A stretch of 64,000 nucleotides of DNA from Corythucha ciliata (GCA_038030265.1 CM075941.1:17112001-17176000), one strand, 5' to 3'. Positions 33,590 through 47,044 are shown, counted from the stretch's first letter. Program-made: numbers and translations. Notes: generated from the sequence alone by a model not told the origin.

Positions 33590-34290
33590 CTTTGTAGTTG
33601 CAGATTTACTGTGGTAAAGAGCTTTCCTGTGGTCGGAACCTTACTCTGATTGGAGATTCTAACTGTGGTTGGAGGTTCCAACTGTGGTGAGAGCTTTTCG
33701 CGGTTAGAGCTTGGCTATGGTTGGACCTTTAATGTGGATGGGAATTGAATTGACTGAGGTCATAGGTATGCGAAGGTATGCTCTTTGCTGTGGTTGGACC
33801 TTTGCTGAGGTTGATTCTTGTCTGTGGCTGGATCATGAGTGTGGATGAGCCTTGACTGTGGTCAAAAATTTGGTGTGGTATGATCATTGCTCTGGTTGGA
33901 CCGTATAGCTGTGGTTTGACTTTTGATGTGGTATGACCATTGCTGTGGTCGGACCTTTGTTGTGGTTTGACCTTGAATGTGGATGGGCCTTGACTGTGGT
34001 CAAAAGTTTGCTGCGGTTTGACCTTTGCTGTGGGTGGTCCTTTGACGGGGTTTGACCTTCGTTGTGGTTGGACCTTTACTGCGGTTGGGCCTTCTTTGTG
34101 GTGGAGTTTTACTGTGGTTCGGAGCTTTCCCGTGATTGTTAAAGTATGCTGTAATACAGCTCTACCTCTGCTATGGACCTTTAATGTGGCAGAACCCTAA
34201 CTTGTGGTCAGACTTTTTCTTGGGTTGGACCTTTGCTGTGATTGGGCCTTCTTGATGGTTTTGAAATTTACTTCGGTTAGGACGTTACTG
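33590..34290 (+). repeat. Degenerate array, family G (ctgtggttggacc)
   Basis: About 38 units of 16-20 bp, 'tgctgtggttggacctt' with variants (ggtttgacc, ggatgggcc). It occurs only here in the window, in one orientation. Confidence 0.75.
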
Positions 34291-34332
34291 TGGTGTGTTG
34301 AGTTTAAGCCCTGCCAACACCACCCAAACACA

Positions 34333-34801
34333 ATAGAGAGTTTTAGCAATCTCATCCGCTAACGGTAACGCTATTCATTACCGTGTTGGACTTAGCGTGT
34401 GAGCTCACTGATCAGTTTTAGTAAGATATTTCTACGCTAAATCAAGAACTATACGTTATTTATCTTTACCAGTGAGGTTATCCTTATCTAAAGTTTTGTT
34501 TTCGAGCTGTTCCCACGGAGAGATTAAAGTTGTTTTAAATTTTCAATTTTGCGTTAAATTATCTGTGATGAAAATCTCGGGGTAATCTAGAAAAACACGC
34601 CCTAAGCACAGCTTCAAAGGAAGCTTCACAGGTTATAACAGCCCGATAGGTAGTATACCGTTCCCTTAAATCGCTCCGCTATTCCTCTCCATTTAGCGTG
34701 TCCCGCTATTCAAATAACGTAAACGTTATTTCTGAGCATGCGTAATAACGATTATTTAGCGTTAGCGTATATACAGTAAGCGTGTGATAAAACTCTCTAT
34801 T
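34333..34801. mobile_element. Inverted-repeat element of about 470 bp (AATAGAGAGTTTTA tips)
   Basis: The left end AATAGAGAGTTTTAGCAATC is mirrored at the right by the complement of GTGTGATAAAACTCTCTATT. Sub-terminal segments with CGCTAACG and AGCGTTAGCG also pair. No long reading frame; a non-autonomous DNA transposon by structure. Confidence 0.7.
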
Positions 34802-34859
34802 AACACGCCTGATATTGACTCTCCGTTACCACAGTTACGAAATGGAACATTGCTGACTT

Positions 34860-35680
34860 TAAAAAAATCAATTTTGTGGTTCTAGCCCTTCTATCCAAAT
34901 TTTGCGGAGTATTGCTCGCCAGAACCCAATTTCAAGGATTTCACACGCTCAAAAAGCCGATTTGGCGTGTTGTACCCACTAAAAACTTCAATTTCATGGA
35001 GGCGGGCTCATTTTAAAAAGTAATTCCTCTGGTTAGGCACTTTCAATGTTCAAACGTCACCCCGGTTATGACGCTCACAGAACCTGATTTTGAGGGTTTT
35101 GGATAATTCAACAACCGAATTTTGCCTTTTGCGTCTTAAAAAAAAAATTCTTCGGTTTCACACAATAAAAATAATTTGTCGGGTCCGCCACGTCAGAAAC
35201 ACATTTTGTGGCATTAGCTGTCAAAAGTTTCATCATCTAGAGATGATCTGGGGCAGCTGATTTCGGGATTTCACTTTTTTTTTTTTCCAAAAGGTGAAAC
35301 TTCCAGCGTTTTGGCTCATTTAAAATATCAATTTTGCATGTTTGGCTACTTTCAGAAACATAATTTCGCAGGGTAGGTCCATTCAAAACGAATTTCGTCA
35401 CAAAAGAGCAATTTGAAAACTCAATTTTTGAGGGGTTTGTTCTTTTATAAAGTGAAATTTCACGGGTTTGCCTCTTTTATAAAACAAAATGTCGCAAAGT
35501 TGGCCAATTTGAACCCAATTTTGTGTGATGTGGCCACAGCCACATTTTACGAGTGTGGGCCACACAGAAAAACCAATAAAGTTGCGTCAGGCCTCATCAA
35601 AAATGAAATTTTACGGAGTTGAATAATTAAAAACCAGTTTTGCGGGACTGGTTACAAGTTTGCCATTTTATTTGCATTAA
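34860..35680 (-). repeat. Degenerate minisatellite array, family A, inverted
   Basis: Units around 'aaaacccaatttcacggg' and 'tttggcctctttt' of about 30 bp, interrupted near 35240. A 69-codon open frame is a by-product. Confidence 0.65.
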
Positions 35681-35687
35681 CCGAAAG

Positions 35688-35840
35688 TTAAGTTCGGTGC
35701 ACACGATGCATTTTTCGAAGCATGTTTACTTGCATGGTGAAAAAAAAAAAAAAAATATGATCCCCGGTAGCGACCGGATGTTTTTTTAGAACAGGCAGGC
35801 CATCATGCTTCATAAAATGCATCGTGGGCACCGAGCTTTA
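35688..35840. mobile_element. MITE-like element (TTCGGTGCACACGATGCATTTT tips)
   Basis: TTAAGTTCGGTGCACACGAT with following GCATTTTTCGAAGCATG is mirrored by the complement of CATGCTTCATAAAATGCATC plus GTGGGCACCGAGCTTTA. Arms are about 45 bp, and the centre contains an A-tract. About 150 bp, no coding capacity. Confidence 0.8.
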
Positions 35841-35849
35841 CTCCATCTG

Positions 35850-36560
35850 TAGGCCGCGAATGGGTCAGCGTGACCATTTTTGAGACCAATAATTGAAGTT
35901 TTGACATTTTTATAGCGTTTTAACTATTTTTAAGACATGAATCGTCAGTTAAGCCATTTTTAGTAAGGAGCGAATGTTCAGTTTGACCATTTTTGGGGCG
36001 CAAATGGTCGGTTTGGCCTTTGTTTAGGGCACGGATGCCGTCAGTTTTTAGGCACTGCATTTTAATAGCGCATATAATGCATCAGTTTATCCATTTTTAA
36101 GGTAAATTATTAAGTCAGATTTTCCAAGTTTAGGGCGTGAATAGTCAGTTTGAATATTTTAGGGCACAAGTCGTCTGTTAAGCTATTCTTGAGGAACGAA
36201 TTATCAGTTCGGCAATTTTTGAGGAGGATTGAAAGTTTGACATTTTTATGCGTTTTGGCTATGGGCGCGTCAGTTTGGTCATTTTAATGAAGCCAATGTT
36301 TTGGCCATTTTTATTGAAGTGAAAATTTTCGGTTTGGCCTTCTTCAGGACTTCAGGGTGTGGATATCGTCAGTTTAAGCATTTGCATGGCGCGAATCGCT
36401 AGGTTAGCCTTTCTTTAGGCGAATTGTGTCAGATTTGTCAGGTTAGCCTTTCTTCAGGCGAATTATGTCAGATTTGGCAAATTTTTTTGTGTGAGTAGTC
36501 AGTGTGACTTTTTTAAAGGCCACGAACGGTCGTTTTGTTGATTTTAGTGTGTGAGGAGGT
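35850..36560 (+). repeat. Degenerate minisatellite array, family D, block 2
   Basis: Units 'gcgaatggtcagtttgacca' plus 'tttttgggg', as at 10930. Two adjacent copies of 'aggttagcctttctttcagg'-like sequence at 36400-36460 show recent local duplication. Confidence 0.7.
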
Positions 36561-36564
36561 GGCA

Positions 36565-39005
36565 GGGTAAGATGGCTTATTGCTGTACCTGTGCTTTAAA
36601 GATATCTACCTTGGCTGTATAGCTTCGATGCCGTGTTTGAGTTCGAAATTCCCCAGAGAATCCTACAATTTTCCCCAGTGGGAAAATCCTGGCTGATTTT
36701 TGTATTGTGTGAGTAGCCCAATAACCCAAATCACAGTTTTGGGCTTTTCCTCCATTTTAACCGTGGAGTTTCCTTCAGAAATAGCCCGAAACGCGGTTTT
36801 TAGTCCAATCTGGCAACTCTGCAACTAGTTCCAAACCCCCGCCGTCCCTTTCATCGGCTACCCTATGTTAAAATGAACATAATCTTGAGAAAGTGGCAAG
36901 GGGCAACCATCGTGACGACCGCACCGAGCATGGAAATATCACGCTAACCACCCAGTTCCCGCGCCCATGCCGCTTGGGTGGCATGGGAGCCAGACGCCAG
37001 ACAAGTGGTCCGTAGACCGTTGCAGGCTGTCCTTTCGGACGCTCACACAAGTTTTGTGGAAATTCATGACCGATCTGATATATATATATTTTGCGCCTTC
37101 GCGGTGCACTATTATCGGAAGACGTCCTCACCATCCGCCTTCCATTCTCTTCCCACCCAAATCATGTGAACCGCACCCATGTGCATGTGAATCGTGAATT
37201 CCGCACCCATGCATTGTGCATTCTAAGTGACATGACTGCAGATGGATAAGAGCCTTTTTGGCTCAAATAACCAAGTTTGTTCACAAAATAACGAAACTGT
37301 GCGCAATATTGAGAAAACCGGGTATCATACCGTTTGAAACTATTTTTGTTTTTCAGTGGTAGAATATTCTTCCTTTTAACCCAATTTTCCTTTTCTCCCG
37401 CCATAGGATGTAGTAACGCGCAAGAAGGGCCGTTTTCTTTAAACCTCTTTCTCTCCTTTCCATCTGAGACCCGTCTTCCTGTCTTCCTCATTCTCTCCGC
37501 CTTATCATCGCCGCCGCTTTTACCCTCGTGTCTTGAATACCTAAAAGAATCCGATTGCTTGTTAACTTGCACCCGTATTCCCTGTAGGATAATACTAAAA
37601 AAAAAGAAAAAAAAAGCGCTCGAGTGAAATCGAATAATAGGCAACTTTGGACAAGGCTTCGTCTGAAGAGACGCGAGAGGGTGTAATATTACGTGTGAAG
37701 GGAGGGGGACGGGGTTGAAAGAAATCGTTCCGGACCGGGGAATGGAAAATGGGAGCAATGGTTCGAAAAAAGATAAAAACTTTATCACGCACGGGACTTG
37801 CCATAATAAAACCCCGTAAAGTCAGTGAGCTGAAGAGAAATGTCTTCGAAGCTTTCCCATACCCTCTCGAATCAGCTTAAGTGGAGTGAACGGGCCAAAA
37901 CGATGTTTTAGGGGGTTGTGGGAGCTCTTAATGGTTGGTGGTTGTAGCGGTATGGGGGGTGAGGGGTTTAACACACTTCCATAATTGGCTTTCCTTGATG
38001 GTCCGCGATCATCCAAACGGTATTAAAAACTGGTTGATCAGCCACACAACTGACGATTCTTGCCCGAAATTGGGCGAAAAAAAGTAGAACTCGCCCACTT
38101 TCTACAAATGCAAACAAAATGTCCAAGAAAAGGCTGCGCTTAGCCACATTTAATCCCAACACATTTTCCAGGGCTCCTCCTCCACTGTTTGCAGTCATGA
38201 ATAATACATATTGAAGCGAAAAATGAGCTGCTGTTGCGGGGAAATGTATTTACCCCCTCCCCCGCCATCACTACAACCCCCGCTCACCTTTGGCAGTATT
38301 TTTTAAGACGTCAACCTTTAAACCGCAGCTTGCCACTCTCAATCACTACCCTTATCTATGCAGTCGTCAACCAAGAAGCAAATGAGGTTCTGTTGCATAT
38401 TTATCATCCCTCGCCATTTTTTCCCCCGGTGATTTTATAATTCGAAGCTTGATGTAGGATGAGCCATTTACATGTTATGAATAGCATTATTGTAAGAGGA
38501 AAAAAAAACGAACAAAAAAAACTGCAATATGAACTTTTTTGTAATTGAAATGAACGAAAAAAAAAAGTTGTTTCCTTTTAACTTCGCCATCCGCCCCTTC
38601 GTGTTCGTTCCCGTTCTTCTTAACAGTAGCGATGCTGCTCTTTCACGCTTGAAAAGCGCAAATTTTAATATCGGAAATTTCTCTTCTTTCTTTCACCACT
38701 CGAGCCACCTTTTTTTTTCTTTCTTACCAGTTGAAAATAGTCGGGATATTTCATTAGCCCTTTTTCTTGGCATCTTTGGACCGTTATTCGGGAACCTCAC
38801 AAAGCTTTCCCAGCCAGTGTGCCGTTTACGCAACCGACCCCTCTTTTCACATTGAAGGTCCTTGGACCTAAAAAGCCCAAGGAAGAGCCTCGGCACAACT
38901 TCCCACCCGGGTGCACCCAAGCATAATTACACAATCTGTTATCGGGTTGACGAAACGATTGATTTCTGAGTCATCTCGCTCTTCTTCATGGTGTTGGTTA
39001 GATCG
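36565..39005. other. Unique stretch, no gene supported
   Basis: A 208-codon open frame on the - strand (37162-37788) has a Lys/Arg/Phe-rich low-complexity product with no domain and is opposed by a + frame (37334-37627). I do not call either. An (A)n/GA-rich segment lies at 37595-37620. Confidence 0.4.
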
Positions 39006-39009
39006 GTGA

Positions 39010-39400
39010 TGCCTGGATTTTAGGGATTTTACCTCTTTAAACCATAATTTCGTGTATTTCAGACCGTAAAGAAATCAATTTCGAGGGTTTGGCTTTGTAA
39101 AAATTCGAATTTGGCACTCATAGAACCCAATTTTATGGGTTTCACCCAATCAAAAATCCAATTTCACGGAGTTGACTAATTCAAAAATGCAATTTTTGGG
39201 ATTTTCCGAAGTAAAAATTTCGAGGTTTTGTTGCCTACAGAACACAATTATTTTCAAGAACAAAGTACGCAATTGGCTTCATCCATCAGACTCGCGGCAG
39301 TTTGACTCTTTCAATAACTCGTGATGGATCTGGTTCGTCACAAAACCAATTTTGAGGGGTTGGCTAATTGAAAACTAATTGCTGGGAACTGAATTACCAT
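39010..39400 (-). repeat. Family A units, inverted
   Basis: Units such as 'aaccataatttcgtgtatt' and 'caattttatgggtttcacc'. It is followed after about 300 bp by family B. Confidence 0.6.
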
Positions 39401-39709
39401 TGTCGTTCAAATACAGTCTGCTTCTGTATACCCGCGGGCTGAGGTTAAAGGGAATTTTCCCCCGTGCCCGTGATACCTCCGATTTTTGGCCACATATCTC
39501 CACATTCCTGCGATAGAGCCATGGAAACGTCAAGTTTTCTTCGCCGCTCAAGCTTTTCGTGGTTCAAGCATCTTTTGGTTTGATCTCAGTAACGCCGACA
39601 TTATATCCATGGTGCAGCAACCACTACACCTCTCTAGGGGGTGGGTGGTCCTTGATTGAGGACTGATAAATTGGTTGTTAAAACCAAAGAAGGAAGGGAG
39701 AACCGGTTC

Positions 39710-40560
39710 TCTGTCCAGACATTTATAGGACGAAATTGAAAGGATGAAATTTGGAGTTTTAGGACCACATTCTTAGTTTTGACGAAAAAATTTACAATTT
39801 CCTGGACAATATGGACTGTTTATAGAACGGAATTGACTGTTTCCGGGATAAATGCCCGTTGATAGTTTCCAGGCCGAAATTAACAGTTTTGGGAGACGAA
39901 ATTGACAGTTTTGAATGTGAAAGTTGGCAGCTTTGAATGATTCTAAAACGAAATTAACTGCAGTTTATAGGACGAAATTGAGAGTTTCAGGCTTTCAAGA
40001 CGACATTGATAGGTACGGTGACGAAGTTGACTATTACGAGGAAGAAATTGACTATACTAGGACGAAATTGACAGTTCAAAGGACGAAAATTGTAGTTTTC
40101 AGGACGAAATTTACAGTTTGAAGAACAAAACTAACGGTTTCCAGGACAAATGTCTATTATCCAAGTTTCCAGGACAAAATTGACAGATTTGAACATTTAT
40201 TTGACAGTTTATAGGGCGAAATTGATAGTTTTGAACAATGAAATTGACTGTTTCTAGTACTCAACTGTTTCCGGCGAATTGACTGAGAAACTGTCAGCAT
40301 CCGAAATCTGTTGACAGTTTCTAAGGCAGAATTTGCAGATTTGAGGACGAAATTGGCAGTTTTGAATGACGAAATTGGCCTTCAAAGGACGACATTGACA
40401 GTTTCATAGACGGAATTAACAGTTTATAGGACAAAATTGACAGTGATAGTTTCAACTGGAAATTTACAGTTCCCAAGACGAAATTGACAGTTTCTGGGAC
40501 CAAATTGACAGTTTCCAGGCCGAAATCAACTGTTTAAAGGGCGGATTGTTGTGAGACTTT
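39710..40560 (+). repeat. Degenerate array, family B (gacgaaattgacagtttcca)
   Basis: About 36 units of 20-26 bp, consensus near 'aggacgaaattgacagttt'. Several units are near-identical (for example around 40380-40500), so this family looks younger than A, C and D. A second block is at 51700. Confidence 0.75.
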
Positions 40561-40629
40561 CACTACTCAACTGTTTCAGGTGGGGGGGGGGATCAAAAAC
40601 CCCTTTTTGTGAGCCCCTTTTGTCTGCTG

Positions 40630-40770
40630 CTGAATCTAGAAATCAAGTTTCGTGATTGTTTGTTATGTAGGCGAGGAAATCGACCGATTCCAAGTCAAAA
40701 CTGCCAATTTCTGGGGTGAAATTGAGGAATCAAAGACGAAATTGACAGTTGCAGAGGGAAAGGTTAATGA
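40630..40770 (+). repeat. Family B remnant
   Basis: A few diverged family B units ('gaggaaatcgaccgattcca', 'gacgaaattgacagttgc') follow an oligo-G run at 40580-40590 and lead into family D. Confidence 0.5.
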
Positions 40771-40799
40771 AATCCATAGCCCGAATCTTGAATTCTCCT

Positions 40800-42020
40800 T
40801 AGTGACTGATTTTACAATTTTTATTGCGTCAATAGTCAATTTGGTGATCATAAGGGCACGAATTGCCAATCTGGCCATTTGTGGAACGCAAATGATCGGT
40901 TTTTAAAGCGCGAATCTGTCAATACGACCTTTTTTTTGAGACCCGATTGGTCAGTTCTACCACTTTCAAATGATGAATTGTCCCTGACGCTTTCGAAGAT
41001 TGAAATCCTTAAGGCGTTTGGTTATTGCACGCATCGTAAACTCAAACATTTTCATGTCGCGAATCGTCAGTTTAACTATTTTAAAGGCATTGTTGCCATT
41101 TTTTGAGTGTGAATAACCAGTTGGGATTTTTTTAGCCAGTAAGGCGCAAATTGTCTTCAGTTCTACCAATATTATGTAAGAAAATAGTCAGATTTGCCAA
41201 TTTTTTAGACGCATATAGTCCACCAAGCTATTCCTAGAGCCGAACGGTCAGTTTGACATTTTCAGGTCTTGAGTTGCCACTTTCGTTATTTTAGAAGCGT
41301 CTATAATCAGTTTTGCTATTTTGAGGTGCGAATTGCCAAATTGGCTATTTCTAGATAATAAATCGTCTGTCTAGCCATTTTCAAGGTGTGAGTCATCGTT
41401 TTAAGCAATTCAAAGGCGCGAATCGCCATTTTAGCCATTTTAGGGCGTGAATAGTCCGTTTGACCATTTCCAGGGGACGAATCGTCATTAAAGTCAATTT
41501 TAGAGAGCGAACGGTTAGTTTAGCCACTTATAAGAAACGAATCACCAGATTCGCTTTTTTTTTGTACAAATGGACGGTTTTGCCATTTTAAAAGCGCGGG
41601 TGATCATTTTTCGAGCGTGAATTGCCAGTTTGGCTATTTTCAGAACAAGAATTGTCAGTTTAGCCAATTTAAAGTTGCGAATAGTCGCAGTTTTACTATT
41701 AAGGGGCACAAATATGTAGTCAACTTATCTGTTTTCAGCAATTTTTAGTAGTGCGAAACGCAAATAGTCCATGATGATATATGTCCTTCGTATGGTCATT
41801 TTTTTGGGCGCAGATCAGTCAGTTTAGCCACTTTCAAGGGGCGAATCGTCCCTGACACTTTGCAAAGGGCGCGAATGACCAGTTTGACCATGTTTTTAGA
41901 CGGTAACTCTTTGAAGAATGAAATTTTTAGGGGTTTGGGGGTTCGGTTATTCAAGGGTGTGAATTGTCAGTTTAGCCAATTTCAACGGTGTGCGGAATTG
42001 TCTATTTGGCCATTTCCCAC
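40800..42020 (+). repeat. Degenerate minisatellite array, family D, block 3
   Basis: About 40 units of 'gcgaatcgtcagtttagcca' plus 'tttttaggg', the largest D block in the window. Confidence 0.7.
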
Positions 42021-42099
42021 CCAAATGTAAATCCCGAAAGGTGGGTGGGTCCTTTTGCCAGAATGCTGCTACACGTAATTGAAATCGTTTCGGCGTCAC

Positions 42100-42290
42100 T
42101 GTTTGAGCTTTTTGAGGCTTCACTGTTTGCGGTTTGAGCTTTGAGGGGTTCGAGTTTTTTTGTGGTTCAAGCTTTTTTTGTGTGGCTCTAGCTTTTCGAG
42201 TTTGAACCTATTGTGGTTTAAGCGTTTTATGGTTCGAACTTTTCGTGGTTCGAGTGAGTTGTTGGTACGAACTTTTTGTGGTTCGGCGTT
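42100..42290 (-). repeat. Degenerate array, family E, inverted
   Basis: 'gtggttcgagcttttt' units are the complement of the E units at 24340-25515, in about nine copies. Confidence 0.7.
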
Positions 42291-42299
42291 ACGTATGTA

Positions 42300-42385
42300 G
42301 GTTATAAATGCGCTAAAATTTTGATTTTTGACGATTTAAATTGGTTTTTGAAAGAGCCAAACCTGTCAAATTGGGTTTTGTGAAA
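42300..42385 (+). repeat. Family A units, short block
   Basis: Two to three forward units ('aaattggtttttgaaagagc', 'caaattgggttttgtgaaac') next to inverted family E. Confidence 0.5.
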
Positions 42386-42389
42386 CGCT

Positions 42390-45300
42390 CATTGCTGCCC
42401 CATCCTCCAAGGAGCTCTGACGCCCCACCCCTCACTTCCAAGTTTAATTTCTGCGTCCTGTGTACATTGCTCAGACTGAGGAAGTTTCACGCCCGCCTAA
42501 GCGCAGTCAATCCCCGCCACGTTTCCTAAACCTTTTGCCCTCCTGTCGTGCCCATGAACGATATACGATCCAGAAAGGGCGACCTTGGAAAAAGACAGTA
42601 ACGCGACGTTGTACAGAGTGAAAATATCTCTCCCCCCCCCCTCACACCACAACCACCTCACACCATTCAGAATATAACAAGCTAATTTAGTGGCTCTCTC
42701 TTGATTTGAAATTGGGGTTAAACCTTTCCCTTTTCCCCAACCTCTTCACCATGCACGTAATCACTTCCCTTGGAGCTCTAGGTTGTTTTTGCTTGAACGA
42801 TGGCGCGAGGGGAAGCCCCCCACCCCTCACCGCTAACCATTATTTACTCGCATCACGAGCGTATACCATCAAGCACTTGCTATCTCTTGATGAAGCATAC
42901 TGTGACGTACCCCCCACCCCTCCTTCCTAACCATCACACTTATGTTTTCCAGCGTTTGTTCATCATTGGTACAAAATACGATGTGAGTTTGGATCTTACA
43001 ACGGTGAAATGCTAATCCCTCTATTATGTGGAGTCCCATGGGTAAAATTGAAAGATGGAGAGCCAATTTGGTAATAAATTCTACGAGATTCATTAAATCC
43101 GATCATAATCCTGTTTGAAACCTTAAAAAACGACCCTTTATTTTGGTGCATCGTCAAAATTTCGATTGATGGGATTTTTCAGTAAATTCTGATTGATCCT
43201 TCCCAAGGTTTTTGCCTGTCTATAGATTTAACTTAGATCGGTCTATTAATTGCTTTTAAAAGCTTTATCGTCGTAGCAAGCGAGCTTTTCTCTCCGTCTT
43301 GAAAACTTCCCTAATTAAGACTTTTCTTCTTTATACAAGGTAAATTGAAACCCCTCGAGGTTGAAAGCCCCCCCCCCACCTACACTTCACCACTTTCGGA
43401 GATATTTCTTATAAAATATTACATCCCTGCTTATAAATTTTCGGAACAAGCCAATGCTCTCGGTAGATGACTAACGAGATAGCATAAAAGGGTAGGAAAA
43501 TTGGGCCATTCGAGAACGATGTAGGTTCTTCGCTATACATTTAACGCTTAATGGTTTTTTAACGAATTTTTTTCATTTATGAGTGTGATATATTTTTTTT
43601 CTTCTTCTTATCGAGTGGCGCCCATCTTATTCATCCACCCCCCCCCCACCACTGTCCGATATTTTTTTTTATAGCGATAATCCTCCGCGTTTTTTTTTTT
43701 TTCAAAGTTATAAAATTATTGCCATCATATACACAAGGCCTTCACCAAAAACAGGAAACACTCGTAAAAATTGCCTCCCCTTCCTCTTTCCTCACTGGGA
43801 CCCAATCCCTACCGACTTCATCCAAGATTTATAACTCATCTCTTGCAGAAAAAAAAAACAAAAAAACTTGCCCCTCCCTCACGCTCCTGACGGCCCTTGA
43901 CTACTGAATAATACATTGCTGTCTGTTTTTAGGACAAACAAGTATAGCTATGGAGCAAGAAGGCAGAGCGGGTTCAGAGGTTTGACAGTATGATACGGCG
44001 GAACGGGATACAGCGTGAGATGCGATGGGAGGGTTTGGGGAGGTGGGGTGTCTAAAAAGCTAGCCCTTGAAGATATTGTGTTCTTCTACTTCTAGTGTAG
44101 AAAACAACTGTCCGTGGGAGGAGTATTAGTGGAAAGCGTTGTGCACAATAAGGTCCATTTTAGAGTGCTGTGGATTGTGGTAAGAGACACCGACGTTATA
44201 CAGCGAGACATTTTTAGGACTTTTTTTTTTTATTCGTCCTGTCGGAGTGAACATTACTTTTTCGTCCCCTCCTGGCAATGTTAAGATTCACTAAAATACG
44301 CCAGATCGTGTGGTATACAGGGCTATATGGATTTTCAGAATGAGATTACATTGCGTCGACGAGGAGGGGGGCAGAAAGAGCTCGATTAAGTCTCGTGGAA
44401 AACTGAGTCGAGAGACGGTTTTAACGTTCCCGCACCACGGACCAAAATTTGAAGGGGGAAACCCCCTCTTTAACGAGCCTAAATTAGTTGGATGGGCCCC
44501 CTTTTGCTGAACTGCGGTCGGCGGGCCAGCAGGGCTGCGGCTTTAACACGGTATTTTCCTCGAAGGGCCTCCCCCCCATCTCGTTTAATTAAATTTCAGT
44601 GAAATTGAAGAACGTCTCGTCATCATCGTGTTTAGTCATGTGAACCGCGCGCTCGTATTTCATTTATTTATGCGCAAAGAAGAAAAAACCCGGCTAGCGA
44701 GTATTAAAAAAAAAAAAAAAAAAAAGGAAAAAATTGACTTTTTTTCCTGGGTTTTCCCGACATGCCCGTTATTCATTCTTTCCAGAACACAAATTCCGCC
44801 CTATAAATAAATAAACAAAAGTAGACTATTCTATTTTAGCAACTTTTGCACTTGACTACTCACCTTTCCCTCCCCTCTTCATCACAACCAGCTTTTATAC
44901 ATTCAAGCGTGACTATTGAAACCCCTCCTTTTCCCATTACCTATACAAGATGGTAAATAGATGGGATGAAGAGGAGTAAGAAGAAGGGAATAGAATCGCT
45001 TTTCCTCCCTGGACCTCTCGAGCGACAGAAGTTGTTAAACTTGAGTGGGAGTTCAAGTTTATTACCTCATCTCTTATAGTGCCCCAAGAGTCCTACGCCT
45101 ACCACTCCCCCCTTCCCATGCTGCTCAACACAGTGGCTCCTTAATTGGGGAGTCTCTTGGTCCGAAGTTTCGAAGATGATTGGGTGGTGGTGGTGGTGGT
45201 GGTAGGGAGGAAGAGAAAGTGAAAAGACGACAAACTTTTAATAATCAGGTAAAATAACAGGGTTAAACAAAGGCTAAAACCAGGGAAATTTTGGGGAGTC

Positions 45301-46276
45301 CGTCTAACTACATTTTCTCCACTACTGGATACTGGGTGTATGAAGATATTTTAATGCACCCCCTCCCTGCCTCTACCATCCAGTCCATTAGCCATAAATA
45401 ACGATGCTTAGTCATTTTCTGTCGGACTGAGCAAAATATCACTATTCGAGAGAATCATGAAAACAGTACATTCCGGGAAAGTTCGTGTAAATAGTTACGC
45501 GTATTTCTTTCGCCATGGATTCGAGCCAAATATCTAAAAGGGTGTGGTTTGGGGAATGAGAGGAAAAGGCCGTAAATCTGTGACCCGTTGTTTTTTCTTT
45601 TTTCTTTATTTATTTATTTATTTTCACGGTTAAAGGACCTCACCCCCACCACTGCACCAGAAGAATTTTCCCTCCCCATCATTCACCAACAACGTACAAT
45701 CAAAGTGGTGAGACTACTATAACACTGTGGTTTTCTTCAAAGCCGGACTAATGATTTTTCGTTTTGGGGGTGTTTGGAATAATGGTGTGGGGTGGGGGGG
45801 AGGTAGAAATTATTGTTGGTAATCGCCCAGGCTCTGACGGGATTAAATTAAAAGGTTCTGCCCAATTGGAAGGAAAAAAAAAGTTAAGAAAGGAAGAAAC
45901 TCCTTTTGTTTGTCGGAGCACGGCAGAAACCGTAATTCTCTTCTGATTTTGGCTTGGGTTGTGCGCTTTAATGGGCAGTGGGAGGGGGGGGGCTGGTGTT
46001 TGAGGCTACAAAATGCCGGGTTTGGGCCTCAACTTCCTATTAAAAGTTTTTAAAAAAATACGCTGTGAGCTGAAGTGTAGGCAAACGGGAAAACAAAACG
46101 TTTTGTATCATAAACGCCCGACCGCGGTTTAAAAAGAGCGAAAAAAAGAGTTTCAATAGATGATGAAGAAGGAGATCAAATTCACAAAGGGAAAACTCCT
46201 ATACGCCTTTCCATCACGAATTCACTCCATTCTATCAATCGGCTTGAAACCATTCAAAAACCATTTGTAAGGGCTC

Positions 46277-46307
<31 letters not shown>

Positions 46308-46765
46308 AGGGAACTATCGCTCGGTTTTGCAACGACCAAATGGCGATGTGTGTAATTTTTATCTCAACCGTCTGATAAAATGCGATTATAGATAGTAAAA
46401 ATGTTCACATTGTCCGGTGAATGCGCTCATTCTGCGGTGTGAATGCTCGCATTCACCTGTGAAAATGATTACAATCAATGGTACACGCACTTTCTCCTTA
46501 ACGTATATCAATGGGGTCCCTTTCATTGGTTGTATTCCCTGATGTGCTCTTCCCGGTGGTACGCTGTGGTTCCATGGGTAATATAAATCCAGGCACCACA
46601 GATCCAAGCGAAAAACAGTGGATTCAGTGGAAACAGGACCTGGATCTCACCCCCTTCCCTCACAGTAAACGATAATGGCAATGGCATAATCCCTCTATTA
46701 CACAGAAGAAACGGGTAAAAAAGCCATTAAAATCAAAAATATTCGATCGACAAACTGGAAACTCA
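42390..46765. other. Unique stretch rich in oligo-C words, no gene supported
   Basis: It contains oligo-C runs at 42632-42641, 43368-43377 and 43638-43647, each followed by CACC-type sequence; a (GGT)n tract at 45187-45204; (TTTA)n near 45605-45622; and poly-A tracts at 44707-44725 and 46279-46303. Short open frames are not convincing. Confidence 0.4.
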
Positions 46766-46769
46766 AGGT

Positions 46770-47040
46770 CACTTGCTGCTAGTTGTGGATTTATGGGGAG
46801 GGTTTTACTGGTTTGAACCCCTACCCAAGAAAATGGAGTCTACTATAATCAATGTAGATGATCTTTCCAGAGATTTCTTTTATCTTCTACCAAAGGACCG
46901 TGGAAGGGAGAGGTGCTCAAATTATTCCTCGAATCTCATGGTAATTTATCAGGCTTTACGTTGTCTGACGAGACCGGCTAGCCATAATTTCGCCGTCACA
47001 AAAAGAGGGGTCAAAACTTCCAATTTTGCTTTCAATTAAA
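46770..47040 (+). repeat. Family H remnant with CCGGCTAGCC word
   Basis: A stretch with 'tttatcaggctttacg' followed by GACCGGCTAGCCATAATTTC shares its word order with the family H block at 56800-58020. Confidence 0.45.
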
Positions 47041-47044
47041 AATT

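Noticed and set aside
37162..37804. 208-aa open frame on the - strand
   Set aside because: Low-complexity Phe/Lys/Arg product opposed by a + strand frame of similar quality; no recognisable motif.
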